Positions 8,716 to 17,702 of a stretch of DNA of 64,000 nt are shown here, in pieces (positions within the stretch are counted from its first letter, which is position 1; each line of letters starts with the position of its first letter). The notes under the pieces are model-generated. The model had not been told where the DNA came from, ran no database searches, and saw only the letters and a program-made list of their open reading frames with translations. The DNA lies in contig NZ_CP136600.1 in the NCBI RefSeq assembly GCF_032911225.1, positions 1,178,001 through 1,242,000 on the forward strand. The letters run 5' to 3'. Source of the DNA: Thalassotalea fonticola. Its GTDB lineage: Bacteria; Pseudomonadota; Gammaproteobacteria; Enterobacterales; Alteromonadaceae. The translations under genes were made by a program, and so were the position numbers.

Positions 8716-9993
8716 ATGTTTAATTTTGATGAAGTACCTTTACCAAAACTTGGCCTAACAGGCTTAGATGGAGTTTTGAGTGAAGAAGAGTTAGCAATAC
8801 AAGATGTGACCCACCGCTTTGCCGAAGAAGTAATGCGCCCTATTGGCGAAAAACTTGACAAAATGGATCCACAAGATGTTGTAGCCGAAGGTTCACCATT
8901 ATGGGATTACATTGCCAAAATGGATGAATCTGGACTTTTAGATTTAGAAGCTATCGGTGGTATGAGTGATGCAGAAAAATCGCGCATCATCCCTATCATT
9001 TTTGAAGAGTTAGCTTGGGGTGACTGTGGCTTAGCACTAACCTCAATGGTATTAAAATTTCCAGCTTTTGCCGCATACAATACTGGTAAGCCCGAATTAA
9101 TTGAACGGTTTGGTAAACTTCGTGGCTGCTGGGTAGCAACACAACCTGACCGCGGTTCAGAAGTGGTCGATATGGATTTTACCGAAGGTCATCCTGATAC
9201 CAAACAACACCGTGGTAACTTGCATGCCCGTATTGATGGTGAAGAATTGGTGATCACCGGCCAATCAGCCGCTTGGGTGTCTGCTACCCCTATTGCAGAA
9301 TGTGCCCTACTTTACTGTCAATGTGATTATGGCGATGGTTTATATAAAGAAGACGGCAGCCATAATTATGTCGCGGCACTAGTACCATTTGATTTACCCG
9401 GCGTATCTAAAGGCAAACCTCTCGATAAAATGGGCATGCGAGCCTTATGTCAAGGGGAAGTATTCTTTGATGAAGTAAGAATTCCATTGAGTTACATAGT
9501 AGCGGGTCAAAATGAAGCATTTCCTAGTTTCTTTGGCGCATTGACCTTTGGCAATATGGAAATGGGAATTTCTTTTACCGGTGTTGCTCGAGCAGCATAC
9601 GAGCATGCCCTGGCTTATGTACATGAACGCAAACAAGGCGGCACAGAGCTTATCAATCATCAAACCGTACGCGCTCGCTTATTTAAAATGCAACAAAAAG
9701 TTGAAGCATGTCGAGCGTTGGCATTACGTGCATTTGCCTATAATTATGGCCCAAACGGACCACATTTATTAGCATCAGCTACCAGTAAAACCTTTGTTAC
9801 CGACACCTGCGTAGAAGTTACCAGTGAAGCTATTCAGCTTCTTGGTGGCAATGGCTTAACCAAAGAATACCCAGTAGAAAAACTTTTCCGGGATGCCAGA
9901 ACAGCGCAAATTGCTGATGGTGAAAATAACGTTTTAGGCCTTAAATCAGCAACCTGGCTGAGCAAAGAATATAAAAATAGAGTCGGGCTTTAA
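8716..9993 (+). CDS. acyl-CoA dehydrogenase, catabolic set 1
   Basis: A protein of about 425 residues of the acyl-CoA dehydrogenase family, an FAD enzyme introducing an alpha,beta double bond in an acyl-CoA. I start it at the ATG at 8716 (MFNFDEVPLPKLG). The sequence GGAAACGA precedes that ATG at proper spacing, and the paralogue at 28648-29928 begins at the equivalent point. The N-terminal helical domain, middle beta domain and C-terminal helical domain are all present, and the C-terminal GGNGLTKEYPVEKLFRDAR motif is intact. In the position of the usual catalytic Glu (YEG in MCAD) both paralogues carry Asp (ADGENN, Asp401), with a Glu two residues on. It is first in the set 1 operon, behind the palindrome. 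Confidence 0.9.
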   Translation: MFNFDEVPLPKLGLTGLDGVLSEEELAIQDVTHRFAEEVMRPIGEKLDKMDPQDVVAEGSPLWDYIAKMDESGLLDLEAIGGMSDAEKSRIIPIIFEELAWGDCGLALTSMVLKFPAFAAYNTGKPELIERFGKLRGCWVATQPDRGSEVVDMDFTEGHPDTKQHRGNLHARIDGEELVITGQSAAWVSATPIAECALLYCQCDYGDGLYKEDGSHNYVAALVPFDLPGVSKGKPLDKMGMRALCQGEVFFDEVRIPLSYIVAGQNEAFPSFFGALTFGNMEMGISFTGVARAAYEHALAYVHERKQGGTELINHQTVRARLFKMQQKVEACRALALRAFAYNYGPNGPHLLASATSKTFVTDTCVEVTSEAIQLLGGNGLTKEYPVEKLFRDARTAQIADGENNVLGLKSATWLSKEYKNRVGL

Positions 9994-10025
9994 TACCCAC
10001 AGTTTAGAAAATTAGGAATATTATT

Positions 10026-11144
10026 ATGAACAACAAACCTGTAATAGTGTACGGCGCAAGTGGTTATACCGGCCGTTTAGTCTGTGAATTTTTACGTGAA
10101 TATCAAATTCCATTTATAGCCGCAGGCCGCAATAAACAAAAGCTTGAAGATGCTATGGCGAAAGTGCCGGGTATCGAAACAGCAAATTATGAAATTGCCG
10201 TAGTAGAACATTCGGTGGAAGCATTAACTGAATTTTTTCAAGGGGCAAAAGTCGTTTGTAACACAGTTGGCCCATTCTCCCGTTTTGGCACGGCTGTGGT
10301 TGAAGCTTGTTTAAATGCAGAGTGTCATTACCTTGATACTACTGGTGAGCAGCAGTGGATGATTGAGATGCGTGATACGTTCTCAGAAGCTTATGCTGAA
10401 AAAGGCTTATTACTCGCACCATCTACAGCTTATATGCATGCTGTTGGTAACATCGCTGCAGAGTTTTGTTTAGAAAACCCAACGATTGATGCAATTAATG
10501 CAGCTTGTATTCCAACAGGAGTACCAACTGTTGGCTCTACGCAAACCGTTATGGATATGGCTCGTAACAAACAATACTGGCTGGAAAATAACGAGTTGGT
10601 TGAAATTGTCGACCCAATGAAACACGCCCATGAAGTTACTATTCCAGGTTTTAATTCTTCTATTATGGCACTCCCTTGGGGCGGTGGCAGCATTCCTTTA
10701 TGGTATGCAAATGATACTCGTGTAAACAGTGCAAGTTCATTAACAGGTTTTACTAACCGTCCATTAATGCAAGGCGTTATGGCAATGGCTGCGCATTATG
10801 AAGATAACTTAAAAGACTTACCTGTTGCAGAACAAGAAGCTCAACTTGATGCAATGGCAGCAGGTATCACTCCAGGCATGCCGCCGCGTGAAAACCGCAC
10901 TATTCATCGTTTAGTTGACCGTGTTTACGGCGTAGGTCCTAAATCACAAATTTGCGTAACAATTATAGGTCACAGTGCATACATTCAAACCGGTTTAGTA
11001 CAAGCGTTTATTGCTAAGCAATTAATCAATAAAGGCCCTAACAACGTTGGTTTCCAATCCCCTTGTAAGGCTGTTGGTCATCATGAGTTGTATGGCGCTT
11101 TAGAAGGTTTTGGTTTCTGCGATATGAAAATAGAAGAATTTTAA
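10026..11144 (+). CDS. saccharopine-dehydrogenase-like NAD(P)-dependent reductase, set 1
   Basis: A 372-residue protein with an N-terminal Rossmann domain, glycine motif GASGYTGRLV at about 10-19, and the CNTVGPF segment typical of the saccharopine dehydrogenase / trans-acting enoyl reductase superfamily. True saccharopine dehydrogenase is unlikely in this context. Members of this superfamily in lipid pathways reduce enoyl or keto intermediates, so a reductive step on the degraded compound is inferred. It follows the acyl-CoA dehydrogenase by 32 nt with an AGGAAT ribosome site. The paralogue is at 36618-37736. A terminator-like hairpin separates it from the next gene in this copy only. Confidence 0.8.
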   Translation: MNNKPVIVYGASGYTGRLVCEFLREYQIPFIAAGRNKQKLEDAMAKVPGIETANYEIAVVEHSVEALTEFFQGAKVVCNTVGPFSRFGTAVVEACLNAECHYLDTTGEQQWMIEMRDTFSEAYAEKGLLLAPSTAYMHAVGNIAAEFCLENPTIDAINAACIPTGVPTVGSTQTVMDMARNKQYWLENNELVEIVDPMKHAHEVTIPGFNSSIMALPWGGGSIPLWYANDTRVNSASSLTGFTNRPLMQGVMAMAAHYEDNLKDLPVAEQEAQLDAMAAGITPGMPPRENRTIHRLVDRVYGVGPKSQICVTIIGHSAYIQTGLVQAFIAKQLINKGPNNVGFQSPCKAVGHHELYGALEGFGFCDMKIEEF

Positions 11145-11157
11145 GAAGATTATAACT

Positions 11158-11189
11158 GCTATTTAATTTAGCAATTAAATAGCTTTTTT
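11158..11189 (+). terminator. terminator-like hairpin inside the set 1 operon
   Basis: GCTATTTAATT-TAGC-AATTAAATAGC (11158-11168 and 11173-11183) is followed directly by T6. It sits between the reductase stop (11144) and the acyl-CoA synthetase start (11204). It could be an attenuator reducing expression of the downstream genes. The corresponding junction in set 2 is only 5 nt. Confidence 0.7.
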
Positions 11190-11203
11190 GAGGAAAATAG
11201 TTC

Positions 11204-12763
11204 ATGCGAGTAATCGATTTTTTTGACCAAGGTGCAGCATTTTATCCTAATAATGTTGCCTTTCATGATTTAGCTGACGGCAGTGACACGACTTACGCGC
11301 AAGCGAGTAGAGTTTCTCATAAAGTTGCATCAGCTTTACACCAGCGTGGTTATGTAAAAGGTAGCAAAATAGGTATTTTAGCGCCTAACTCAAATGTTGC
11401 CTTTGAGGTGTTATTAGGTGCGTTTCGCGCCGAAGCTGTTTGGTTACCAATTAATCCGCGTAACCCAGTGGACATCAATGTAGATCTGTTAACTCGTTTT
11501 GATGGTGACTTATTACTGTACCATTCAAACTACGAAACAGAAGCGCGCGCAATTGCTGCTGGCACACCCAATTTGAAAGAAATCGTATGTATCAATAAAA
11601 CCGACATTGAAGGTGAAAATCTTGATTCTTGGTTAGCAGCTGCAGATGATTTTCACCAAGTTGGCGACGAACAAGCTGATGATATAGCGGCTATTTTCCC
11701 AACCGGTGGCACAACAGGTAAATCAAAAGGTGTGATCATGTCACACCAAGCGATTGAAGCTATGTTTACTAATTTCTACAGCCACTTTGATTATTATGAC
11801 AACACTTGTCACTTAGTGGTTGCGCCAATGACTCATTCAGCAGGCTTAATTGGTGCTTTGCATTTTGCCCGTGGTGGTAAAAACGTAATGATGGCAGCAG
11901 CCGATCCTGAGGGCATCATGCAAACCATTGAACAGCAAAAGATCACGCACTTTTTCTTACCGCCAACGGTTATGTACATGATGCTGGCGCATGAAAATGT
12001 AAATAATTACGACTACTCATCTTTACAACACTTTTTAGTAGGCGCTGCCCCTACTTCGCTTTCTAAATTAAAAGAAGCGATTAACGTATTTGGCCCTGTA
12101 ATGACCGAAGCATTTGGTCAATCAGAAGCACCCGCGGCAATTTGTGCAAAAGCGCCATGGGATTACATGAACTCTGACGGCAGTATCAATGATGCTCGTT
12201 TAGCATCAGTTGGCCGCCCATGTGTGATGAACAAAGTAGTTATTATGGACGATGATTGCAATGTATTAGCACCAGGGGAAGCCGGTGAAATTTGCGTAAA
12301 GGGTAATTTGGTTAACCCAGGGTACTACAAAAACGAAGCTGCAACTCGTGAGGCACAAATTGATGGTTGGTTACATACCGGCGATGTCGGCGTTATGGAT
12401 AAAGATGGTTACATCACCATAGTTGACCGTAAAAAAGACATGATCATCACCGGTGGTTTCAACGTATTCCCAAATGAAATTGAACAAGTGATCAGTGCAC
12501 AAGCGGCAGTACAAGATTGCGCTGTTGTTGGTATCCCTGATGAAAAATGGGGAGAAGCAGTGAAGGCAGTTGTACAACTCAAACCTGACTCTGACTTAAT
12601 TGAAAGTGAGTTGGTGGCAATTATCAAAGCTGAACTTGGCAGTGTGAAAACACCAAAATCGATTGATTTTGTCGAAAGTTTACCTCGTAGCCCAGTAGGG
12701 AAAGTGCTTAAAGCAGAGATCCGCAAGCAATTTTGGGGTCAATCAGAGCGTGCAGTTAACTAG
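11204..12763 (+). CDS. acyl-CoA synthetase (AMP-forming), set 1
   Basis: A 519-residue ANL-family ligase that would activate a free carboxylic acid to its CoA thioester via an acyl-adenylate. The phosphate loop PTGGTTGKSKG is at 166-176, the adenine/acyl motif GWLHTGDVG and hinge region DRKKDMIITGGFNVFP lie in the C-terminal third, and the catalytic Lys is about position 500 in SPVGKVLK. Length is typical of class I medium-chain or sterol-side-chain type ligases; the substrate is not readable. GAGGAA precedes the start. It follows a terminator-like hairpin, so transcription may be partly independent of the first two genes. The paralogue is at 35050-36612. Confidence 0.9.
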   Translation: MRVIDFFDQGAAFYPNNVAFHDLADGSDTTYAQASRVSHKVASALHQRGYVKGSKIGILAPNSNVAFEVLLGAFRAEAVWLPINPRNPVDINVDLLTRFDGDLLLYHSNYETEARAIAAGTPNLKEIVCINKTDIEGENLDSWLAAADDFHQVGDEQADDIAAIFPTGGTTGKSKGVIMSHQAIEAMFTNFYSHFDYYDNTCHLVVAPMTHSAGLIGALHFARGGKNVMMAAADPEGIMQTIEQQKITHFFLPPTVMYMMLAHENVNNYDYSSLQHFLVGAAPTSLSKLKEAINVFGPVMTEAFGQSEAPAAICAKAPWDYMNSDGSINDARLASVGRPCVMNKVVIMDDDCNVLAPGEAGEICVKGNLVNPGYYKNEAATREAQIDGWLHTGDVGVMDKDGYITIVDRKKDMIITGGFNVFPNEIEQVISAQAAVQDCAVVGIPDEKWGEAVKAVVQLKPDSDLIESELVAIIKAELGSVKTPKSIDFVESLPRSPVGKVLKAEIRKQFWGQSERAVN

Positions 12764-12772
12764 GAAAATATG

Positions 12773-13963
12773 ATGACTAGAACAGTAGTAATTTGTGGCG
12801 TAGGCATGGTGCCTTTTAAAAAGCCAGGTAAAAGCGATGGTTATGAAGTGATGGGCGCGAATGCTGCCAAAGCAGCACTAGCAGACGCTACTTTAGACTA
12901 TAAACACGTAGACCAGGCATTTGCTTCTTATGTATATGGCGACAGCTGTGCCGGCCAAGCCGCATTGTATGGCGTAGGTATAACGGGTATCCCAATTACC
13001 AACGTAAACAATAATTGTGCCAGTGGCTCAACCGCATTTTCTTTAGCTGCGCAAGCGATTCAATACGGTATTTCTGAATGTGTAATGGCGCTCGGTTTTG
13101 AACAAATGACTCCTGGCGCTATTGAAATGGCATTTCCAGATAGAACCAGTCCATTACAGCGTCATACCGACGCGTTAGCTGATTTGGTAGGCGCAAGTGC
13201 AGAAGAACGTCAAATGCCACCAGCAGTAATGATGTTTGGATGCCAGGCTGAAATTGTGATGAACGAGTATGGCATTAGCGAAGAGGCAATGGCACAAATT
13301 GCGATTAAATCTCGTGTACACGCAGAGCATAATCCCAATGCAATTTACCGAACTCCGTTAACCACCGCAGAGATATTAGAAAAACCACCGATTTATCGCG
13401 GTTTACGAAAACTTTTTGCCTGTCCACCGAGTTGTGGCGCGGCATCAGTCATTGTCTGTAGTGAAGAGTTTGCTAAAAAACATAATTTAGACATTAAAGT
13501 GATATTAAAAGGCAGTGGTAATTGTAGCGATAAAGCCGACTACTTCAACTCTCACCCCTTAGATATCACCTTTAGAGCGTTAAGTAAAAATGCTGCCGAC
13601 TTAGCTTACGCTGATGCCGGAGTAGGGCCTGAAGACATCGATGTTATCGAACTTCACGATTGCTTTACCAGTAACGAAATACTTACCTATTCTGCTCTTG
13701 GTTTATGCCAAGACGCTGACATAGAAAAGTTCATCATGGAAGGTCAAAACACTTATGGCGGCAAATATGTTGTTGGTCCATCAGGTGGTTTATTAGCAAA
13801 AGGACATCCATTAGGCGCAACAGGTCTTGCCCAGATCACCGAGTTAGTACAACAACTACGCGGTCAATCAGGTAACAGACAAGTTGATGGTGCTCGCATC
13901 GCTTTGCAACACAATGGAGGTTTAGGCAGCGCAGGTTTCGTAAACATTTTCGAACGCCTGTAA
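12773..13963 (+). CDS. SCP2-type thiolase / lipid-transfer protein, set 1
   Basis: A protein of about 396 residues of the thiolase superfamily, SCP-x/'lipid-transfer protein' branch. It would perform the final thiolytic cleavage of a 3-ketoacyl-CoA. The nucleophile Cys82 is present in NVNNNCASGST, HDCFTSNE supplies the second motif, and GGLLAKGHPLGATG carries the catalytic His. Retention of Cys argues for thiolysis rather than the retro-aldol chemistry of Ltp2-like relatives. The second of two adjacent ATGs (12773) is chosen because of AGGAA spacing and agreement with the paralogue's N-terminus. It begins 9 nt after the synthetase stop, so it is in the same operon. Confidence 0.88.
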   Translation: MTRTVVICGVGMVPFKKPGKSDGYEVMGANAAKAALADATLDYKHVDQAFASYVYGDSCAGQAALYGVGITGIPITNVNNNCASGSTAFSLAAQAIQYGISECVMALGFEQMTPGAIEMAFPDRTSPLQRHTDALADLVGASAEERQMPPAVMMFGCQAEIVMNEYGISEEAMAQIAIKSRVHAEHNPNAIYRTPLTTAEILEKPPIYRGLRKLFACPPSCGAASVIVCSEEFAKKHNLDIKVILKGSGNCSDKADYFNSHPLDITFRALSKNAADLAYADAGVGPEDIDVIELHDCFTSNEILTYSALGLCQDADIEKFIMEGQNTYGGKYVVGPSGGLLAKGHPLGATGLAQITELVQQLRGQSGNRQVDGARIALQHNGGLGSAGFVNIFERL

Positions 13964-13975
13964 CACCTAACCAAA

Positions 13976-14010
13976 GGACGTTTTTATTCAGTTAATTACG
14001 TCCATTTTTT
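13976..14010 (+). terminator. candidate terminator after set 1 thiolase
   Basis: GGACGT and ACGTCC (13976-13981, 13998-14003) enclose a 16-nt loop, and an A followed by T7 comes after. The stem is short, so it is moderate evidence only. Confidence 0.5.
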
Positions 14011-14171
14011 TACCCTAACAAGGTTACAAATTGATACAAACGCAACACCTTAAACACATTTTATTAATCAACTAAAACTCAAACTTAGATCGGTTAAAAA
14101 ATATTTTTTAAATTAAAAGCTATAACAACAATAAAAACAATATGTTAATAGTATTTTTGGAGTGCTAATAA

Positions 14172-16604
14172 ATGAAAGTTACAAACACAACACGAATGAA
14201 CAAGAGTAAACTGGCGTTAGCTATTGGTGCATCTATGATGTTATCTGGCTACGCAATGGCGCAAGGAGCTGCAAGCTCAGAAAGTGGTAAACTTGAAGTG
14301 ATTCAAGTGACCGCAACAAAGCGTACTGAAAGTATTCAAGACGTTCCTATGTCTATCACCGCAATTAACGGTGATAGAATTGAGAAAGCAGGCATCCAAG
14401 ATTTATCTGAAATGTCTGGCTACATCCCTAACCTAACAATCTCAGAAGGTGCGATTAACACTAACATTTATATGCGTGGTGTTGGCTCGGGTATCAACCG
14501 TGCATTTGAGCAATCGGTTGGTATGTTTATCGATGGTATTTATATGGGACGTGGTAAGCAATTTCGTGCCCCATTTCTTGATTTAGAACGCGCCGAAGTA
14601 TTACGTGGTCCACAAGGTGTTTTATTTGGTAAAAATACTATTGCCGGCACGATCAACCTTTCTACGGCAAAAGCAGAAGCTGGCGGAGATTTTGAAGGTA
14701 AAGTAACGGTAGATGTTGAACCAGAATATGGTTCTCAAGGTGTTAGTGCGGTATTAGCATCAGGTTTAACTGATGAGTTAGGGGTGCGTTTAGCGGTTAA
14801 AACATCTGAATCAGATGGCTACATGGAAAATACTTTTACCGGTCGCGATGAGCAATCAACTGAAGAAGACATTGTTCGTTTATCTGCGCACTGGGCTCCA
14901 TCAACTGACCTAGATGTACACATGAAAGTTGAGCATACTGAATTTTCAACAAAAGGGACAACTGCACAAATTATTGGTTTAGAGCCTATGGGCGGTTTAG
15001 CAAACTTTGTTGCTGGCATGGTAGCACCGATGCTGGACTCTGAATTTGGTGATGATAAAGACGATTACAAAACATCGACTGATCAGGCATTAAACCCAGA
15101 AATGCGTGAAGTTGAATCAGATAATGTGTCTATTAACATTGATTATGCCTTAGGTGATGGCACGTTAACGTTAGTTACAGGTTACTCTGCTTATGAGTCT
15201 GAGCTACTGCAAGACGTTGACTTCATGCCGGTGACTTTCATCAATACCAATGACATAGAAGACTTTTCGCAAGTCAGCCAAGAAATTCGTTACGCTACCT
15301 CAGGTAACAATAAATTTGATTACATTACTGGCGTTTATTACCAACAAAATGAATTAGATTTTGACTTCTACTCACATGTTGACACCACGCAAATCAACCC
15401 AGCATTAATGGCTGCATTCGCAGGAGTGCCGGCGCAAGCAATTAATCCAGCATTCCCAGCTGGCTTATCGTTAGTTGATGTTGGTATTACACCAAACTCT
15501 TTCACTCGTACAACCAACTTTGATCAAGAAACAGACTCATTATCAGCCTTCTTCCAAGGTACTTATAACTTTAGTGAAGATTTTAGAATTATTGCAGGTG
15601 GTCGCTATACGGAAGAAACGAAAGATGTGATTCGTAGAAGTATGAACGCAACTATTGATTCATCACTATATGCATCAGCGGTAGACATCACGCCACCAGC
15701 AAGTGCATACCCGTCACCAGAATTAAATGGCTTTGTAACGGCTACTTTATTAGGTGTTGCTGTTACCGATCCTGAAGGCGGCGGCTCTCGAGATGAAAGC
15801 CAATTTATTCCTTCGGTTAAATTCCAATATGATGTAAACGATAAATTTATGGTTTATGGTGGTGTTGAACAAGGTTTTAAATCTGGTGGCTTCAACGCTA
15901 ATGCCGATGCTACGGATGAAAACAATGAGTTTGAAGAAGAAAAAGCTATTGGCGTAGAGCTTGGTTTTAAATCAGATTTACTTGACGGCCGTGCACGTTT
16001 AAATATGGCAGTATTTCACACAAACTTTGAAGATTTACAAGTGACTACCTGGAACGGCTTCGCTTTTGAAGTTGGTAATGCGGCAGAGTCTGTATCACAA
16101 GGTATTGAAGTTGACGGTTCATTCCTAATTACCGATAACCTAACCTTTAGCGGCTCATTTTCATACCTGGATTCTTACTATGAAGACTATGCAACTGGTC
16201 CTTGTACCGCTGAAAAGCAAGCTATGGGTATGGAGATTTGTGATTTAACCGACGAATCAACGCCATTCGCACCAGAAATTTCGTCATCTTTATTCCTTGA
16301 TTACGTAACAGAAGTTGGTGAGTCTATGGAGTTTTTCGCGCAACTTAACGTTAACTTCAAAGATGACTTCTTCTTCGATACAGATTTAGATCCTAAATTA
16401 ATGCAAGAAGCTCACACTAAAGTGAATGCTAGAATTGCATTAGCCTCTATTGAAGAAACTTGGGAATTAGCATTAATTGGTAAAAACCTAACTGATGAAA
16501 CGACATTCAGTGCCGGTCTTGATGTACCGCTAGTTAAAGGTGGTTACATGGGCTATACCGACGCACCTCGTACGGTATCTGTTCAAGGTACTTACCGCTT
16601 CTAA
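14172..16604 (+). CDS. TonB-dependent outer-membrane receptor, set 1
   Basis: An 810-residue TonB-dependent receptor. A signal peptide ends around residue 30 (SGYAMAQ). A TonB-box-like segment follows (LEVIQVTATKR), then the plug domain (about 55-165, with VEVLRGPQG-type AEVLRGPQGVLFGKNTIAG) and a 22-strand barrel ending in aromatic Phe (GTYRF). This subtype is common next to degradation genes for hydrophobic or aromatic compounds in marine and sphingomonad bacteria, so uptake of the pathway substrate is inferred. It has its own leader of 208 nt after the thiolase, with GGAG before the start. The paralogue is at 31054-33453, with long near-identical plug segments. Confidence 0.92.
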   Translation: MKVTNTTRMNKSKLALAIGASMMLSGYAMAQGAASSESGKLEVIQVTATKRTESIQDVPMSITAINGDRIEKAGIQDLSEMSGYIPNLTISEGAINTNIYMRGVGSGINRAFEQSVGMFIDGIYMGRGKQFRAPFLDLERAEVLRGPQGVLFGKNTIAGTINLSTAKAEAGGDFEGKVTVDVEPEYGSQGVSAVLASGLTDELGVRLAVKTSESDGYMENTFTGRDEQSTEEDIVRLSAHWAPSTDLDVHMKVEHTEFSTKGTTAQIIGLEPMGGLANFVAGMVAPMLDSEFGDDKDDYKTSTDQALNPEMREVESDNVSINIDYALGDGTLTLVTGYSAYESELLQDVDFMPVTFINTNDIEDFSQVSQEIRYATSGNNKFDYITGVYYQQNELDFDFYSHVDTTQINPALMAAFAGVPAQAINPAFPAGLSLVDVGITPNSFTRTTNFDQETDSLSAFFQGTYNFSEDFRIIAGGRYTEETKDVIRRSMNATIDSSLYASAVDITPPASAYPSPELNGFVTATLLGVAVTDPEGGGSRDESQFIPSVKFQYDVNDKFMVYGGVEQGFKSGGFNANADATDENNEFEEEKAIGVELGFKSDLLDGRARLNMAVFHTNFEDLQVTTWNGFAFEVGNAAESVSQGIEVDGSFLITDNLTFSGSFSYLDSYYEDYATGPCTAEKQAMGMEICDLTDESTPFAPEISSSLFLDYVTEVGESMEFFAQLNVNFKDDFFFDTDLDPKLMQEAHTKVNARIALASIEETWELALIGKNLTDETTFSAGLDVPLVKGGYMGYTDAPRTVSVQGTYRF

Positions 16605-16611
16605 AGTAACC

Positions 16612-16666
16612 GGGGTCAGAGTCAAGTTTCCCAGTAAATCAACTGAGAAAATTTGACTCTGGCCCT
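16612..16666. repeat. REP-like inverted repeat (GGGTCAGAGTCAA ... TTGACTCTGGCCC)
   Basis: Arms at 16613-16625 and 16653-16665 pair with one mismatch around a 27-nt interior that can pair further (TTT..AGT / ACT..AAA). A related element lies at 38875-38915. It could act as a transcription barrier between the receptor and the SDR. Relation to REP/RAYT elements is inferred from its form. Confidence 0.65.
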
Positions 16667-16734
16667 AGTTTATTTTCGTATTTACTTATCCAACTGCTGA
16701 GTCAATACCAAAGTAAAACCAGGAACAACTCACT

Positions 16735-17568
16735 ATGTTTAATCAAAAATTTCCAGAAAAACGAGCATTCATTACTGGCGCTGCCAGTGGCTTAGGCTTA
16801 GAAATATGCCAACAACTTGCCAAACATCAATGGCGCTTAGCCATTGCTGATATCAACAGCGAACGTTTAGCCAATACTAAAACCGAACTTGAAAACCTTG
16901 GTGCAAAAGAAGTCATTGCTATCGAGCTAAACGTTACCGATGCAGAAGCAATATTCAGCGCAGCAGAAAATATAGAACAAAACTGGCAAGGAATTGATTT
17001 ACTGTTTAACAATGCCGGGATTGCCGGCGCCGGTAAAATCGAAGAAATTGACCGTGATGACTTCGAACGAGTTATAGATATCGATTTATGGAGTGTTATT
17101 TACGGCTGTCGTGCTTTTATTCCAATGCTGAAAAAGCAAAATGCTGGCCATATTATCAATACCGCCTCAAGTGCCGGCACCTTATCCGCTGCAGAGATGG
17201 CCAATTATAACGTAGCCAAAGCAGGCGTTGTTTCATTATCAGAAACGTTAAAAGTTGAACTTTCGCCAAATAATATCGGCGTTACTGTATTGTGTCCTAC
17301 CGTATTCAAAACCAACCTGGGTGAGTCGGTAAGTGGTAAAACAGCGTTTGAACGTAACTTGCAAGAGCAGTTAAAAGAATCAAAAGTGACAAGTGCCGAC
17401 ATTGTCAAAAAGACGTTTAAAGCAATTAAAAATAATAAACTCTATGTAATGCCGCAAAGTGATGCAACCTGGGGCTGGCGCATAAAACGGCTAATGCCAG
17501 AAACCTACTCAAAGTTAATGTCTTACATGTACAAAAACCGTATCTGGATTTACAAACATTTAGATTAA
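16735..17568 (+). CDS. short-chain dehydrogenase, set 1
   Basis: A 277-residue SDR with TGAASGLG at 14-21, Asp39 after the second strand (ADIN), NNAG at 92-95, and catalytic Ser145, Tyr158 and Lys162. The C-terminus has a conserved basic/aromatic tail (MYKNRIWIYKHLD) shared with the paralogue at 38036-38866, where the tail differs by a few residues. That tail suggests membrane association or an oligomer contact rather than a soluble classical C-terminus. It is the last plus-strand gene of set 1, downstream of the receptor and the REP-like repeat. The reaction is presumably alcohol/ketone interconversion on the catabolised compound; the substrate is unknown. AGGAA precedes the start. Confidence 0.88.
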   Translation: MFNQKFPEKRAFITGAASGLGLEICQQLAKHQWRLAIADINSERLANTKTELENLGAKEVIAIELNVTDAEAIFSAAENIEQNWQGIDLLFNNAGIAGAGKIEEIDRDDFERVIDIDLWSVIYGCRAFIPMLKKQNAGHIINTASSAGTLSAAEMANYNVAKAGVVSLSETLKVELSPNNIGVTVLCPTVFKTNLGESVSGKTAFERNLQEQLKESKVTSADIVKKTFKAIKNNKLYVMPQSDATWGWRIKRLMPETYSKLMSYMYKNRIWIYKHLD

Positions 17569-17640
17569 TTAAACTAGAAGCGGCTTCTACGCTTCACTTT
17601 TTAGTAGATATCTAAAACTGACTTTTGCAATGCAAAAAAC

Positions 17641-17673
17641 AAAAACCAGATTTTCTGTGTAAATCTGGTTTTT
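17641..17673. terminator. bidirectional terminator between convergent genes
   Basis: Perfect 13-bp stem AAAAACCAGATTT / AAATCTGGTTTTT with a 7-nt loop, serving the SDR (+, stop 17568) and the DUF1254 gene (-, stop 17703). Confidence 0.9.
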
Positions 17674-17702
17674 AAATAATTCTAAATATTTGTATTATAT
17701 AA

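Noticed and set aside
14010..14026. TTACCC-TAACA-AGGTTA upstream of the set 1 receptor as another regulon palindrome
   Set aside because: Spacer is 5 rather than 4 and three arm bases depart from consensus; too weak to count.
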